The notes beneath the pieces were generated by a model. That model made no database searches. It had not been told where the DNA came from and saw nothing but the letters and a program-made list of their open reading frames with translations. The position numbers and the translations under genes were made by a program. A stretch of DNA of 64,000 nt from positions 620,001 through 684,000 of the forward strand of contig NZ_VIKU02000001.1 in NCBI RefSeq assembly GCF_009371985.2, written 5' to 3'. The DNA comes from Pelagihabitans pacificus (GTDB taxonomy: Bacteria > Bacteroidota > Bacteroidia > Flavobacteriales > Flavobacteriaceae). Below are positions 44,107-52,456 of the stretch, one piece after another. The stretch's first letter is position 1; every line of letters starts with the position of its first letter.

Positions 44107-44928
44107 CTAGTTAATTGTATCTTTTTCCGTTTGTTGTCTCTGTTCTTGTTTGGCCTTCTTTTTGGCTTCCCGTTCCTCCAATAATTTTTTTCTTCTGGCC
44201 TCATAGGCTTTCTTCCGCTCTTCTCTCAGTCTTAGCTGCTCCGCACGTCTTTCATCTGCCGATTTAGCCTTGGCCTCCTGTGCTTTTTTCGACCGTTCCT
44301 GTCTCTCGAGGATTGCTTCGCTAGGCTGCTCCTCTAGTTCCTCTCCCTCAAAATCATCGATCTTACTTCTTTGATTCTTTTTCTTTGGGGCGCTCACCTT
44401 TCTGGTCCGGGCTATTCCCCTTAGAATTAAGTCACTGATATCGTGTCTTTTTTGGGAGTACAACATTACGACATCCGCCGATTTATCAAAAATAAAATCA
44501 TACTTTTTATTTGCACCTATTTTTTGTACTTCATTGAATACCTGGTCTTGAATTGGCTGTATCAGTTGCCTCTTTTGGAGCACTAGGTCGCCTTGGGGTC
44601 CGAAGCGATCTTGCTGGTACTGGAACATTTCCTTTTCCAGTATTTGAATCTCCTCTTCCCGCTCGGCAATCAGCTCATCTGTCAACAGTACTTTTTCGGC
44701 CATCAAATCTTGCTTCATCTGCTCCACGACGCTCTGCTTTTGTTCGATTTCGACCTTCCATTTTTGAACTTTTGTTTCCAGTTGTGCGGTAGCATCCCGA
44801 TATTCCTCGACATTTTCCAAAATATATTCCATGTCTACATAACCGATGCGAACACCACGCTGAGCAATGCTGGTAGTTCCAAATAAAACGGTGATCAATA
44901 GTAAAAGAACCTTTGCTTTTTGCTTCAT
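44107..44928 (-). CDS. Long OmpH/Skp-family protein with a charged tail
   Basis: 273 residues from the ATG at 44928 (an ATG seven codons upstream is also in frame). The first 170 residues form an Skp-like unit: signal peptide ending SIAQ, GVRIGYVDMEYILENVEEY, coiled coil, and KKYDFIFDKSADVVMLYSQ. It then has about 100 extra residues rich in Lys, Arg and Glu (KAKSADERRAEQLRLREERK), likely a single long helix. The tail is not part of classical Skp; binding to membrane or partner is inference. It lies between bamA and the shorter ompH and has its own -7 box. Confidence 0.92.
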   Translation of the reverse strand: MKQKAKVLLLLITVLFGTTSIAQRGVRIGYVDMEYILENVEEYRDATAQLETKVQKWKVEIEQKQSVVEQMKQDLMAEKVLLTDELIAEREEEIQILEKEMFQYQQDRFGPQGDLVLQKRQLIQPIQDQVFNEVQKIGANKKYDFIFDKSADVVMLYSQKRHDISDLILRGIARTRKVSAPKKKNQRSKIDDFEGEELEEQPSEAILERQERSKKAQEAKAKSADERRAEQLRLREERKKAYEARRKKLLEEREAKKKAKQEQRQQTEKDTIN

Positions 44929-44963
44929 TTTATTTTCATTTAATACCATAGAAAATATCGTGC

Positions 44964-44971
44964 CAAAAATA
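44964..44971 (-). promoter_or_regulatory. Candidate internal -7 box before the ompH pair (TATTTTTG)
   Basis: Exact TAnnTTTG match on the minus strand in the 102-base gap between the bamA stop and the long ompH, 35 bases before its start. No -33 TTG seen. It would allow the two chaperones to be made separately from bamA. Confidence 0.4.
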
Positions 44972-45030
44972 CTAAATATATTAAAATGAATAAGTTAGCA
45001 TAAGGCTCCGATGACCAATCTTAACAGTTG

Positions 45031-47685
45031 CTAAAACTGTTGGCCGATGATGAAGTGTGTTTGCCATCCGCTCCGTCCTGCGTTGGGATTTACATAGTCA
45101 GGGTCGAACCCGTATCCAAAGTCTATCCCAAGAAGTCCAAACGCCGGCATAAATATGCGTAGCCCCACTCCGGCCGATCGTCTTATTTCAAACGGATTAA
45201 ATTCCTGAAAATTGTTGAAAGCGTTACCACCTTCCAAAAAAGAGAGCATATAGATTGAAGCGGAGGGCTTTAAGGTCAACGGATATCTTAATTCCAAGGA
45301 GTATTTATTATAGACAATACCCCCTTCGGCTCGCCCTGTCAACGGGTCGGTAGGGGTCAATGCCTGATTATTATAACCCCGTAATTGGACGATATCCCGG
45401 CCATCCAAGGTAAAATTACCCAGTCCATCACCTCCCACAAAAAAACGTTCAAAAGGCACATTCCCTATATCGGTATTATAGCTTCCCAAGAACCCTAGTT
45501 CGGCATTCGTCCGTAACACTAATGATTTGTCACCACTACCGGCAAGCGTGGTATACCAGTCACCCCTAAACTTCACCTTATAGTATTCGAGCCATTTAAA
45601 ACGCTCCTCTTCCAAGACCTCACGTTGCGAGTTAAGTTCTGCACGCTCCGGATCGTTGACAGGTAAGGCACTCAATTCTTCCAATAGGCTATCGCTCTCT
45701 TCCCGAATCGATTTATAGTCCTTGTCACTGAACAACGAATACGGGGGGGTCAGTTTTGCGGTAATCTCGAAGTTGGAACCGCCCCTTGGAAAAATTCGAC
45801 CTCCGGAGACCGCATTTCTAGCAATTCCCAGCGTATACGTAAATGAATTAGCCTTCCCATTACCAAAACTGAAAAGACCTATATTGTAGTTTTTAAAATC
45901 GTACAATTGATACCCCAAGGAGTGCGAGATGGTAAAGAAATCATCTGGCCATTGTACCCGCTTTGCCAAACCAGCGGAAACACCCGTAATTGAAAATTGT
46001 TGGTCTTTATTGGGTTGAAAACGCCCTCGATCATCTCTAGTAATGCCAAATTGCTGGGTTCTCGAAAAACTAAGGTTAAAACGCACCGGTTTCTTGCCCC
46101 CCAACCAAGGTTCTGCGAAGTTCAGACTATACACACGAAAAGTCCTACTGGCCTGCAACTGCAAAGCAAATGTTTGTCCGTCACCCATGGGCACCGGCTT
46201 GTAAGCTTCTTTCTTAAAAAGGTTCTGAATCGAAAAGTTATTGAAGGAAAGCCCTAAGGTGCCGATAAATCCACCGCCCCCATAGCCTCCTTGTAACTGT
46301 ATCTGACTAGAGCCCGACTCTACCAGATTGTAATTCACATCCACGGTACCGGCATTTGGATCCGGGTTCTGGATATCCGGACTAATCTGTTCCGCATCGA
46401 AAAAGCCCAATTGTTGCAACTCGCGAATGGTACGGATAATATCAGCCTTACTGTATTTTTGACCGGGTCTGGTACGAAGTTCCCTATAAATGACATGGTC
46501 GTTGGTACGGTCGTTACCCTTAACGGTCACATGGTCGAGAAATGTCTCTTTTCCCTCAATAATTCGAATCTCGAAATTGATCGTATCGTTTTCGGCGGAG
46601 ACTTCTACCGGGTTGATACTCGAAAACAGATATCCATAATTCTGATAAAGGCTGCTGATATCCTCGGCATCCGGCTTGGAATCATCCTGAATTCGTTTGC
46701 GAAGTTCCACTCCATTGTATACATCCCCTTTCTTGATCCCCAAAGCCCTTTGCAAAGCTCGATCCGGATACACTGTATTTCCGACGAAATTTATATCGCC
46801 AAAATAATATTTGTTTCCCTCCTCGACCTTTAACTTGATATCGATATTATTCTCATCCACTTTGATGATGGAATCCGAAACGATCCTGGCATCCCTAAAA
46901 CCGTTTTCGGCATATTTATCAACGAATAAATCGAGGTCATTTTCATAGTCCTCCTCAATGAATTTTGATTTTTTCCAAAAACGATAGAAACGCTTTTCCT
47001 TTGTTTTCTTCATCGCCCCCAGTAACTTGGCATCCTTTATCTGTTCGGTCCCTTCCAGAATAAAATTTCTTATTTTGACCCTATCCCCTTTTTTAATGTT
47101 GATCACCATGTTTTCGGAGTTGGTTCCAGAGGTATCCTTGGCGGTCACAATGGTGGCTTTGGCATTCAAATAACCTTGCTTTTTGTATTTATTTTCTAAA
47201 AAATTCTTGGTGTTGGCAATAAGACTCTCGGTGATTTTCTTACCCTTCTTTAAATCGGTGTCGTCGATAATGCCTTGAATTTTTCGTTTCTTTTCACCAT
47301 AAATAGTGACTTTGGAAAGCGTGGGGCGTTCAATGATGTTTAGTTCCAGAAAAACTTTATCCCCCTCGATATTGGTTATGTAGAATTCAATGTCGGTAAA
47401 AAGCTCAAGTCCCCATAATTTATTGATAACCTCACTGATTTGCTCTCCAGGGAGTGTAATGGGCTGCCCCACCCTCAAGCCAGTGTACGTCTTCACGGTC
47501 TGTTCATTATAGCTCTGAAGCCCGGTTACCTCAAGACCTCCCAAAATGTATCTTTTACCATCTTGATAGGAAATTTCCTGTGCGATGCCAAAAAGAGTAA
47601 TGAAAAAAAGTAGAAGGGTGAATGTGAGTTTCGACGGTAAGAAAATTTTCTTACCGTTAGATGAGTTGTTCGCTAGTTTTTCCAA
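45031..47685 (-). CDS. bamA: Outer-membrane protein assembly factor BamA
   Basis: 884 residues. The hydrophobic signal segment is at about 22-36 (LTFTLLLFFITLFGIAQ), preceded by an unusually long polar N-tail because the start lies 29 bases inside uppS. Five POTRA domains span about 40-440 (LEVTGLQSYNEQTVKTYTGL, NFVGNTVYPDRALQRALGIK, VTVKGNDRTNDHVIYRELRT). The rest is the 16-strand barrel with the RGYNNQAL loop (VRGF/Y motif equivalent) and a C-terminal phenylalanine. BamA folds barrel proteins into the outer membrane. Downstream genes encode its periplasmic chaperones. Confidence 0.96.
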   Translation of the reverse strand: MEKLANNSSNGKKIFLPSKLTFTLLLFFITLFGIAQEISYQDGKRYILGGLEVTGLQSYNEQTVKTYTGLRVGQPITLPGEQISEVINKLWGLELFTDIEFYITNIEGDKVFLELNIIERPTLSKVTIYGEKKRKIQGIIDDTDLKKGKKITESLIANTKNFLENKYKKQGYLNAKATIVTAKDTSGTNSENMVINIKKGDRVKIRNFILEGTEQIKDAKLLGAMKKTKEKRFYRFWKKSKFIEEDYENDLDLFVDKYAENGFRDARIVSDSIIKVDENNIDIKLKVEEGNKYYFGDINFVGNTVYPDRALQRALGIKKGDVYNGVELRKRIQDDSKPDAEDISSLYQNYGYLFSSINPVEVSAENDTINFEIRIIEGKETFLDHVTVKGNDRTNDHVIYRELRTRPGQKYSKADIIRTIRELQQLGFFDAEQISPDIQNPDPNAGTVDVNYNLVESGSSQIQLQGGYGGGGFIGTLGLSFNNFSIQNLFKKEAYKPVPMGDGQTFALQLQASRTFRVYSLNFAEPWLGGKKPVRFNLSFSRTQQFGITRDDRGRFQPNKDQQFSITGVSAGLAKRVQWPDDFFTISHSLGYQLYDFKNYNIGLFSFGNGKANSFTYTLGIARNAVSGGRIFPRGGSNFEITAKLTPPYSLFSDKDYKSIREESDSLLEELSALPVNDPERAELNSQREVLEEERFKWLEYYKVKFRGDWYTTLAGSGDKSLVLRTNAELGFLGSYNTDIGNVPFERFFVGGDGLGNFTLDGRDIVQLRGYNNQALTPTDPLTGRAEGGIVYNKYSLELRYPLTLKPSASIYMLSFLEGGNAFNNFQEFNPFEIRRSAGVGLRIFMPAFGLLGIDFGYGFDPDYVNPNAGRSGWQTHFIIGQQF

Positions 47686-48397
47686 ATCTTCGTTCTCTGT
47701 TTTGGTAATTTTTTATTGCATCTACCAAATGATGCTCGCTAAAATCGGGCCAAAATACGTCAATAAAATATAATTCGGCATAAGCTATTTGCCAAAGCAA
47801 AAAATTGCTGATCCGATGTTCCCCACTAGTTCGGATAAGCAAATCTACATCTGGCAAATCGTGCGTGTAAAGATGAGTATTTATAATGGTTTCGTCAATA
47901 TTTTCAGGAGAAATTATATTATTTTTAACTTTGGTAGCAATTGCTTTTACAGCACTCTTAATTTCTTCCCTCGCACCGTAGCTCAAGGCGAGTGTGAGTG
48001 TCATTGTCCTGTTATTGCGCGTCTTTTCCATTACTTCCAAAAGCTCCTTGTGTGCTCGCTTTGGCAAAGAGGAAATATCCCCTATGGTGTTGAGACGTAT
48101 ATCATTCTCCTGGAAAGTAGGAAGTTCTTTTTTCAAGGATGAGACCAGGAGCCTCATCAGGGTATCGATTTCCCTTTTGGGCCGTTTCCAGTTTTCGGTA
48201 GAGAAGGTGTAGAGGGTAAGATAGTCAATGCCGATTTTTACGCAGTCCTCTACTGTTCTTCGAACCGTATGGACGCCATTTTCATGCCCGAAAACCCGAA
48301 GCTTGCCACGCTGTTTTGCCCAGCGACCGTTGCCATCCATTATAATCGCAATATGTTGCGGAAGGTTTTGGGGGGTAATATCTTCGATCGTATTCAT
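47657..48397 (-). CDS. uppS: Isoprenyl (undecaprenyl) diphosphate synthase
   Basis: 246 residues from the ATG at 48397; the frame is open 14 codons upstream but those codons overlap DUF6089. Catalytic Asp21 is in IIMDGNGRWAKQRG; LTLYTFSTENWKRP, LALSYGAREEI and LIRTSGEHRISNFLLWQ are conserved, with the C-terminal RFGKTSEQLI. The enzyme makes the C55 lipid carrier for peptidoglycan and surface glycans in the cytoplasm. Seven bases follow DUF6089 and 29 bases overlap bamA, so the three are read together. Confidence 0.96.
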   Translation of the reverse strand: MNTIEDITPQNLPQHIAIIMDGNGRWAKQRGKLRVFGHENGVHTVRRTVEDCVKIGIDYLTLYTFSTENWKRPKREIDTLMRLLVSSLKKELPTFQENDIRLNTIGDISSLPKRAHKELLEVMEKTRNNRTMTLTLALSYGAREEIKSAVKAIATKVKNNIISPENIDETIINTHLYTHDLPDVDLLIRTSGEHRISNFLLWQIAYAELYFIDVFWPDFSEHHLVDAIKNYQNRERRFGKTSEQLI

Positions 48398-48404
48398 AAA
48401 AAAA

Positions 48405-49103
48405 TTACTCGAAACAATCCATACACGGTTTTCTGCCAAAGGTGTAAGTTAAGGTAAATCCCGTGAAAACGTACCAATCGTCACTGTTAATGTTTCCGAA
48501 GATAATATTATCAAATTGCCTGGCAATATTCAAATCTTCCGGATTGCTGCCATCCAAGTTATCCGTGAAGGTATATCGGGCACCAATCTCGGCACCCAAA
48601 ATCAGGTACTGATTGAGTCGTAACTTGGCTCCAACAATCATCGGTATGGCAAGGGATCCGTCTTTTTGATTCGCATCTTGATATTGTCCTAAATCAAAAT
48701 AACTGTAATCATAGCGAAAATAAGTGAGTCCGGTATACAGATAAGGAGTAAAGGCAGGACCCAGCTTATGTAAGTTGTATTCGACAAAGTTAAACTCCAA
48801 TCCGGCCGACGCTTCTAGAACCGAGTTCTTGGCCACGTAACCCCGTTGCTGCCTTGCAGCGATATCCGATTTGGCGTCATCTGCCGTGAATTTTCCGTAT
48901 ATCATACTGGCTCGCCAAGCATAGCGCTTGCTTTTGTTCCATTTAAAAATACCCCCGAAAGCAACATCGGAAGGCAGGATGTAATTGGTACGGCCGACAT
49001 CGCCAATATTGTTAGCACCTCCTGCAAAGACCCCGACCTCATAGGTTTGGGCGCTCATATTAACGGCAAAGAGAATCAATAAACTATATAGGTATCCCTT
49101 CAT
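48405..49103 (-). CDS. DUF6089-family outer-membrane barrel protein
   Basis: 232 residues. A signal peptide ends at VNMSAQ. YEVGVFAGGANNIGDVGRTN is the DUF6089 hallmark, followed by barrel-like strands ending TGFTLTYTFGRKPCMDCFE. Its place before uppS and bamA is a recurring flavobacterial arrangement; a role in outer-membrane biogenesis is suggested only by that. It is the first gene of the operon, with a TATATTTG box upstream. Confidence 0.88.
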   Translation of the reverse strand: MKGYLYSLLILFAVNMSAQTYEVGVFAGGANNIGDVGRTNYILPSDVAFGGIFKWNKSKRYAWRASMIYGKFTADDAKSDIAARQQRGYVAKNSVLEASAGLEFNFVEYNLHKLGPAFTPYLYTGLTYFRYDYSYFDLGQYQDANQKDGSLAIPMIVGAKLRLNQYLILGAEIGARYTFTDNLDGSNPEDLNIARQFDNIIFGNINSDDWYVFTGFTLTYTFGRKPCMDCFE

Positions 49104-49119
49104 TTATTCAAAAAGTTTG

Positions 49120-49127
49120 CAAATATA
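49120..49127 (-). promoter_or_regulatory. Candidate -7 box for the DUF6089-uppS-bamA operon (TATATTTG)
   Basis: Exact TAnnTTTG match on the minus strand, 16 bases before the DUF6089 start, in the gap separating it from nadK. No TTG at -33 spacing is visible. Confidence 0.4.
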
Positions 49128-49220
49128 GTAATTCAAAAGCGTACGCCCGGAATTACACATGATTAAAGCGTTCTATCTTGATAAACAGCGATTACACCTA
49201 TTTATTGTTTTGGTGCAAAT

Positions 49221-50102
49221 TCAATTACGGCGGTCTTCACCCCATAATAATTTGTTTCGAAGGGTTTTAAGGAAGCTCTCTGAAGTATACTCGACCATCT
49301 TTACCGTAAAAGCGGCCTTTCTGACAATGATCTCTTTTCCATTTTCCAAGCTGGCAATCCTGGAATCCAAAGACACCAGATGGTTCTCTTCCCTTCCCGA
49401 TACCTTTAAGCGGATGACTGTGTCATCGGAAATGACCAAGGGTCTGGCATTTAGGTTATGGGGTGCGATCGGTGTAAGTACCAAGGATTTCGCCGTCGGT
49501 ACTATTACAGGTCCTCCACAACTGAGGGAATATCCCGTAGAACCTGTTGGGGTAGATATGATAAGGCCGTCGGCCCAGTAGGAGGTCAAATACTCATCGT
49601 TTAAATAGGTCTCCACGGTAATCATGGAGGTAGTATCTTTTCTACTTACCGTGATTTCATTGAGGGCAAAAGTGAGGTCGCCAAACTCCGGAATCGGGAA
49701 GTCCGAAGCTATTTCGACAAGGCTTCTTTCAACAATGTGATAAGCACCTTGCACAAACTCTTGCACCACTTTGCGCACCTCCTCTTTTTTGAAGGTAGAC
49801 AAAAATCCCAAACGTCCCGTATTAACGCCTACCAATGGGATTCCCAAATCCCGCACGTAGGTAGCGGCCCTCAAAACCGTGCCATCACCTCCAAAACTGA
49901 CAAATAAATCAAAACTGGCATCCAATCCGGATGAAAAGGTAAAGGTACTGTGTTCAAAGGAACCTATTTTGGAGTGTAGCAAACCATAAAATGTCTCTTC
50001 GATACTAACCGTAGCATTGATCTTTTGAAGTTCATCTAACAGTTCTGCCACATAGTCTATCGCATCATCCTGATAGGTTTGACCGAAGATGGCTACCTTC
50101 AT
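49221..50102 (-). CDS. nadK: NAD kinase
   Basis: 293 residues. The signature GGDGT is at 71-75 (LFVSFGGDGTVLRAATY), then GVNTGRLGFLSTF, LNEITVSRKDTTSMITVE and the NAD-binding GLIISTPTGSTGYSLSCGGP. It phosphorylates NAD to NADP in the cytoplasm. The CBS-domain gene ends two bases before its start, so the two are co-transcribed; the CBS protein may sense nucleotides (inference). Confidence 0.97.
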   Translation of the reverse strand: MKVAIFGQTYQDDAIDYVAELLDELQKINATVSIEETFYGLLHSKIGSFEHSTFTFSSGLDASFDLFVSFGGDGTVLRAATYVRDLGIPLVGVNTGRLGFLSTFKKEEVRKVVQEFVQGAYHIVERSLVEIASDFPIPEFGDLTFALNEITVSRKDTTSMITVETYLNDEYLTSYWADGLIISTPTGSTGYSLSCGGPVIVPTAKSLVLTPIAPHNLNARPLVISDDTVIRLKVSGREENHLVSLDSRIASLENGKEIIVRKAAFTVKMVEYTSESFLKTLRNKLLWGEDRRN

Positions 50103-50104
50103 CC

Positions 50105-50761
50105 CTATACATTTAAATATTTATCTAGGTAATCGGACCTTTTTTTGAGGTTTTCCAGAAACTGGTCGTCATTATTTCCGAAGAGAATATTGTAGTTGTA
50201 CCGTCTTAAGGTCTGAATAATCTCATTAAGGTTCGAAGATCCCACCTTAATCGTTATCTGTACTATATCGTTGCGAATTTCCGTGATAAACCCACCGATA
50301 AATCGAGTGTTGTTACTTTCCACTATTTGAGCTATTTCGCTAAAGGAATAATCTTTAATACCCTTAGCAACTACCAATATACTGCCGGGTTCGGTAAAAA
50401 AAGGAGTGTCGATGAACACCCCTATGATATCGGTCAAGTCGTAATACCCAAGAATCGATCCTTCTTCATCGATGACCGGTAGTAAATTCGCCTCGTTTCT
50501 TGCAAAGGCCTCCAGCACATCGAGCCAGGAGGTCGTCTTTAGTACGAATACGGCCTCCAAATTGTACCGGAAATCCTCTATCTTCTTATCCAATTCAAAG
50601 ATTTCCAAGTCGCTCTCGTTTAGAACTCCTAAAAAAAGCCCTTCTTCGACCACGCCTATATGGGAATAGGTGCTTTCGTTAAAAAAAGTGATGACCTCTT
50701 TTATGGAATCACCGATGTCAAAGACCGGAATGTTGGAAATAATGTGGGTTTGGATTTGCAT
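50105..50761 (-). CDS. CBS-domain protein
   Basis: 218 residues with two CBS repeats: HIISNIPVFDIGDSIKEVIT and HIGVVEEGLFLGVLNESDL (first), and TTSWLDVLEAFARNEANLLP with VIDEEGSILGYYDLTDIIG (second). The C-terminal part (about 130-205), with YSFSEIAQIVESNNTRFIGG and IVQITIKVGSSNLNEIIQTL, resembles an ACT-like regulatory domain. CBS pairs bind adenine nucleotides. It precedes nadK in a common flavobacterial pair. Divergent from pdxJ. Confidence 0.9.
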   Translation of the reverse strand: MQIQTHIISNIPVFDIGDSIKEVITFFNESTYSHIGVVEEGLFLGVLNESDLEIFELDKKIEDFRYNLEAVFVLKTTSWLDVLEAFARNEANLLPVIDEEGSILGYYDLTDIIGVFIDTPFFTEPGSILVVAKGIKDYSFSEIAQIVESNNTRFIGGFITEIRNDIVQITIKVGSSNLNEIIQTLRRYNYNILFGNNDDQFLENLKKRSDYLDKYLNV

Positions 50762-50818
50762 GGCAACTATATTAACGCAAAATACTAATTATTAATATCA
50801 AAAGGCATGCCTAATTCG

Positions 50819-50826
50819 TATTTTTG
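50819..50826 (+). promoter_or_regulatory. Candidate -7 box for pdxJ (TATTTTTG)
   Basis: Exact TAnnTTTG match 28 bases before the chosen pdxJ start at 50855. It leaves only about seven transcribed bases for the alternative ATG at 50840, which favours 50855. No -33 TTG seen. Confidence 0.4.
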
Positions 50827-50854
50827 TGCTTTGGAACCAATGAAGGCAAAACAA

Positions 50855-51568
50855 ATGACCAAACTAAGCGTCAACATCAACAAGATCGCAACCTTACGAA
50901 ATTCCCGCGGTGGCAATGTCCCCGACGTGTTGAAGGTAGCTAAGGACATCGAGGAATTCGGCGCCCAAGGCATTACCGTTCATCCCCGGCCCGACGAACG
51001 CCATATTCGATACCAAGATGCCAGGGATTTAAAAAAAGTGGTGACTACGGAATACAATATCGAAGGAAACCCCATAGCAAAGTTCATCGAGCTGGTGCTA
51101 GAGGTGAAGCCTACTCAAGTGACGCTCGTACCGGATGCCGTGGATGCCATCACCTCCAACTCGGGATGGGATACGATTGCCAACTTGGATTTTTTAAGAG
51201 AGGTCATAGGCACTTTCAAAGATGCGGGCATCAGGACCTCTATTTTTGTCGATCCGGATACAAAGATGGTCGAAGGCGCTGCGAAAACAGGTACCGACCG
51301 CATCGAGTTATATACGGAAAGCTATGCAAAAGCCTTTTCAAATGGAAACAGCTCGGGAATTGCTCCCTTCGTTGCAGCGGCCGATGCGGCAAATGCAGTT
51401 GGTTTGGGCATCAATGCCGGTCATGACCTTAGTTTGGATAACATTCAATATTTCAAGGAAAACATTCCCAATCTTTTAGAGGTATCGATTGGTCATGCAC
51501 TCATCTGTGAATCGCTCTATTTGGGATTGGATAATGTCATCAATATGTATCTAAACAAGTTGAAATAA
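50855..51568 (+). CDS. pdxJ: Pyridoxine 5'-phosphate synthase
   Basis: 237 residues from the ATG at 50855, where [20 protein letters not shown] matches family starts; ATG 50840 would add five residues. A TIM barrel with [14 protein letters not shown] (substrate phosphate and catalytic His region), QVTLVPD and [10 protein letters not shown]. PdxJ condenses 1-deoxy-D-xylulose 5-phosphate with 3-amino-2-oxopropyl phosphate to pyridoxine phosphate. Its stop codon shares a base with the start of the hydrolase gene that follows. Confidence 0.96.
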   Translation: MTKLSVNINKIATLRNSRGGNVPDVLKVAKDIEEFGAQGITVHPRPDERHIRYQDARDLKKVVTTEYNIEGNPIAKFIELVLEVKPTQVTLVPDAVDAITSNSGWDTIANLDFLREVIGTFKDAGIRTSIFVDPDTKMVEGAAKTGTDRIELYTESYAKAFSNGNSSGIAPFVAAADAANAVGLGINAGHDLSLDNIQYFKENIPNLLEVSIGHALICESLYLGLDNVINMYLNKLK

Positions 51569-52338
51569 TGCCGTTATTGCATTCCATAATTTTAGGGGAA
51601 GGCACTCCGCTATTAATTTTGCATGGATTCCTTGGGATGTCGGATAATTGGAAAAGCCTTGGAAACCTATACGCCAAGGAAGGGTTACAAGTACATCTCA
51701 TCGATCAACGGAATCACGGTAGAAGTTTCCACTCCGAGGAATTCAACTACGAAGTACTTTCGCAGGACCTCAAGAACTATATGGACCATTATCGGCTGGC
51801 AGAGGCCATCATCCTAGGGCACTCGATGGGGGGCAAGACCGCCATGCAGTTTGCGTGCTCCTATCCGGTGTTGACCAGGAAATTACTGGTCGCCGATATC
51901 GCCCCCAAGTTCTATCCTCCACACCATCAATCGATAATTAATGGACTCCTGAACCTTGATTTCGACCAGATTTCATCACGGAGCGAAGCCGATGGGCAAT
52001 TGGCAAGCCATATTAGTGATTGGGGCATTAGACAGTTCTTACTCAAAAACCTTTATTGGGTCGATAAGGACCATCTCGGATTTCGATTCAACTTGAAAAT
52101 CTTAAGCGAGCGTATGGAAGAAATAGGGGAAAGTATCGGTTCAACGGATACCTATTATGGACCGACCCTCTTTTTAAGGGGAGATCGTTCAGAATATATC
52201 ACCGAAGGCGATTTACCGGAGATCGAGCGACACTTCCCCAACGCCACTTTGACTACTATTGAAAATGCCGGACACTGGCTGCACGCAGAGAACCCGAAAC
52301 AATTCTTTGCGCAATCGCTTGCCTTCATCAATTCTTAA
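51568..52338 (+). CDS. Alpha/beta hydrolase (YbfF-like esterase)
   Basis: 256 residues. ILHGFLGMSDNWKSLG gives the oxyanion region, QRNHGRSFHS the conserved loop, G-H-S86-M-G-G the nucleophile elbow, RGDRSEYIT the acid, and NAGHWLHAE with H236 the base: a complete triad. The pattern is close to YbfF-type esterases acting on acyl thioesters or short esters. No signal peptide. It is coupled to pdxJ (one-base overlap), a pairing also known in other flavobacteria; metabolic link unclear. Confidence 0.92.
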   Translation: MPLLHSIILGEGTPLLILHGFLGMSDNWKSLGNLYAKEGLQVHLIDQRNHGRSFHSEEFNYEVLSQDLKNYMDHYRLAEAIILGHSMGGKTAMQFACSYPVLTRKLLVADIAPKFYPPHHQSIINGLLNLDFDQISSRSEADGQLASHISDWGIRQFLLKNLYWVDKDHLGFRFNLKILSERMEEIGESIGSTDTYYGPTLFLRGDRSEYITEGDLPEIERHFPNATLTTIENAGHWLHAENPKQFFAQSLAFINS

Positions 52339-52354
52339 AAAAGCAGGTCGATTA

Positions 52355-52368
52355 TTATGCATGCATAA
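52355..52368. promoter_or_regulatory. TTATGCATGCATAA palindrome upstream of the SGNH lipoprotein gene (copy 2)
   Basis: Identical to the site at 40816-40829 and symmetric to 16 bp here (52354-52369). It ends 18 bases before the -33 element of a clear promoter, a position suited to an activator. Confidence 0.5.
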
Positions 52369-52385
52369 TTTTTTGCGGCCCAACA

Positions 52386-52415
52386 TTGCGAGTATCATAA
52401 TTTTATCTAAATTTG
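52386..52415 (+). promoter_or_regulatory. Promoter for the SGNH lipoprotein gene
   Basis: TTG (52386-52388), a 19-base spacer and TAAATTTG (52408-52415) match the full Bacteroidetes promoter consensus. The gene starts 41 bases downstream. Confidence 0.75.
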
Positions 52416-52456
52416 GCCCTACTGTATACTAACTCGATTAACCCAATATTTACAAG

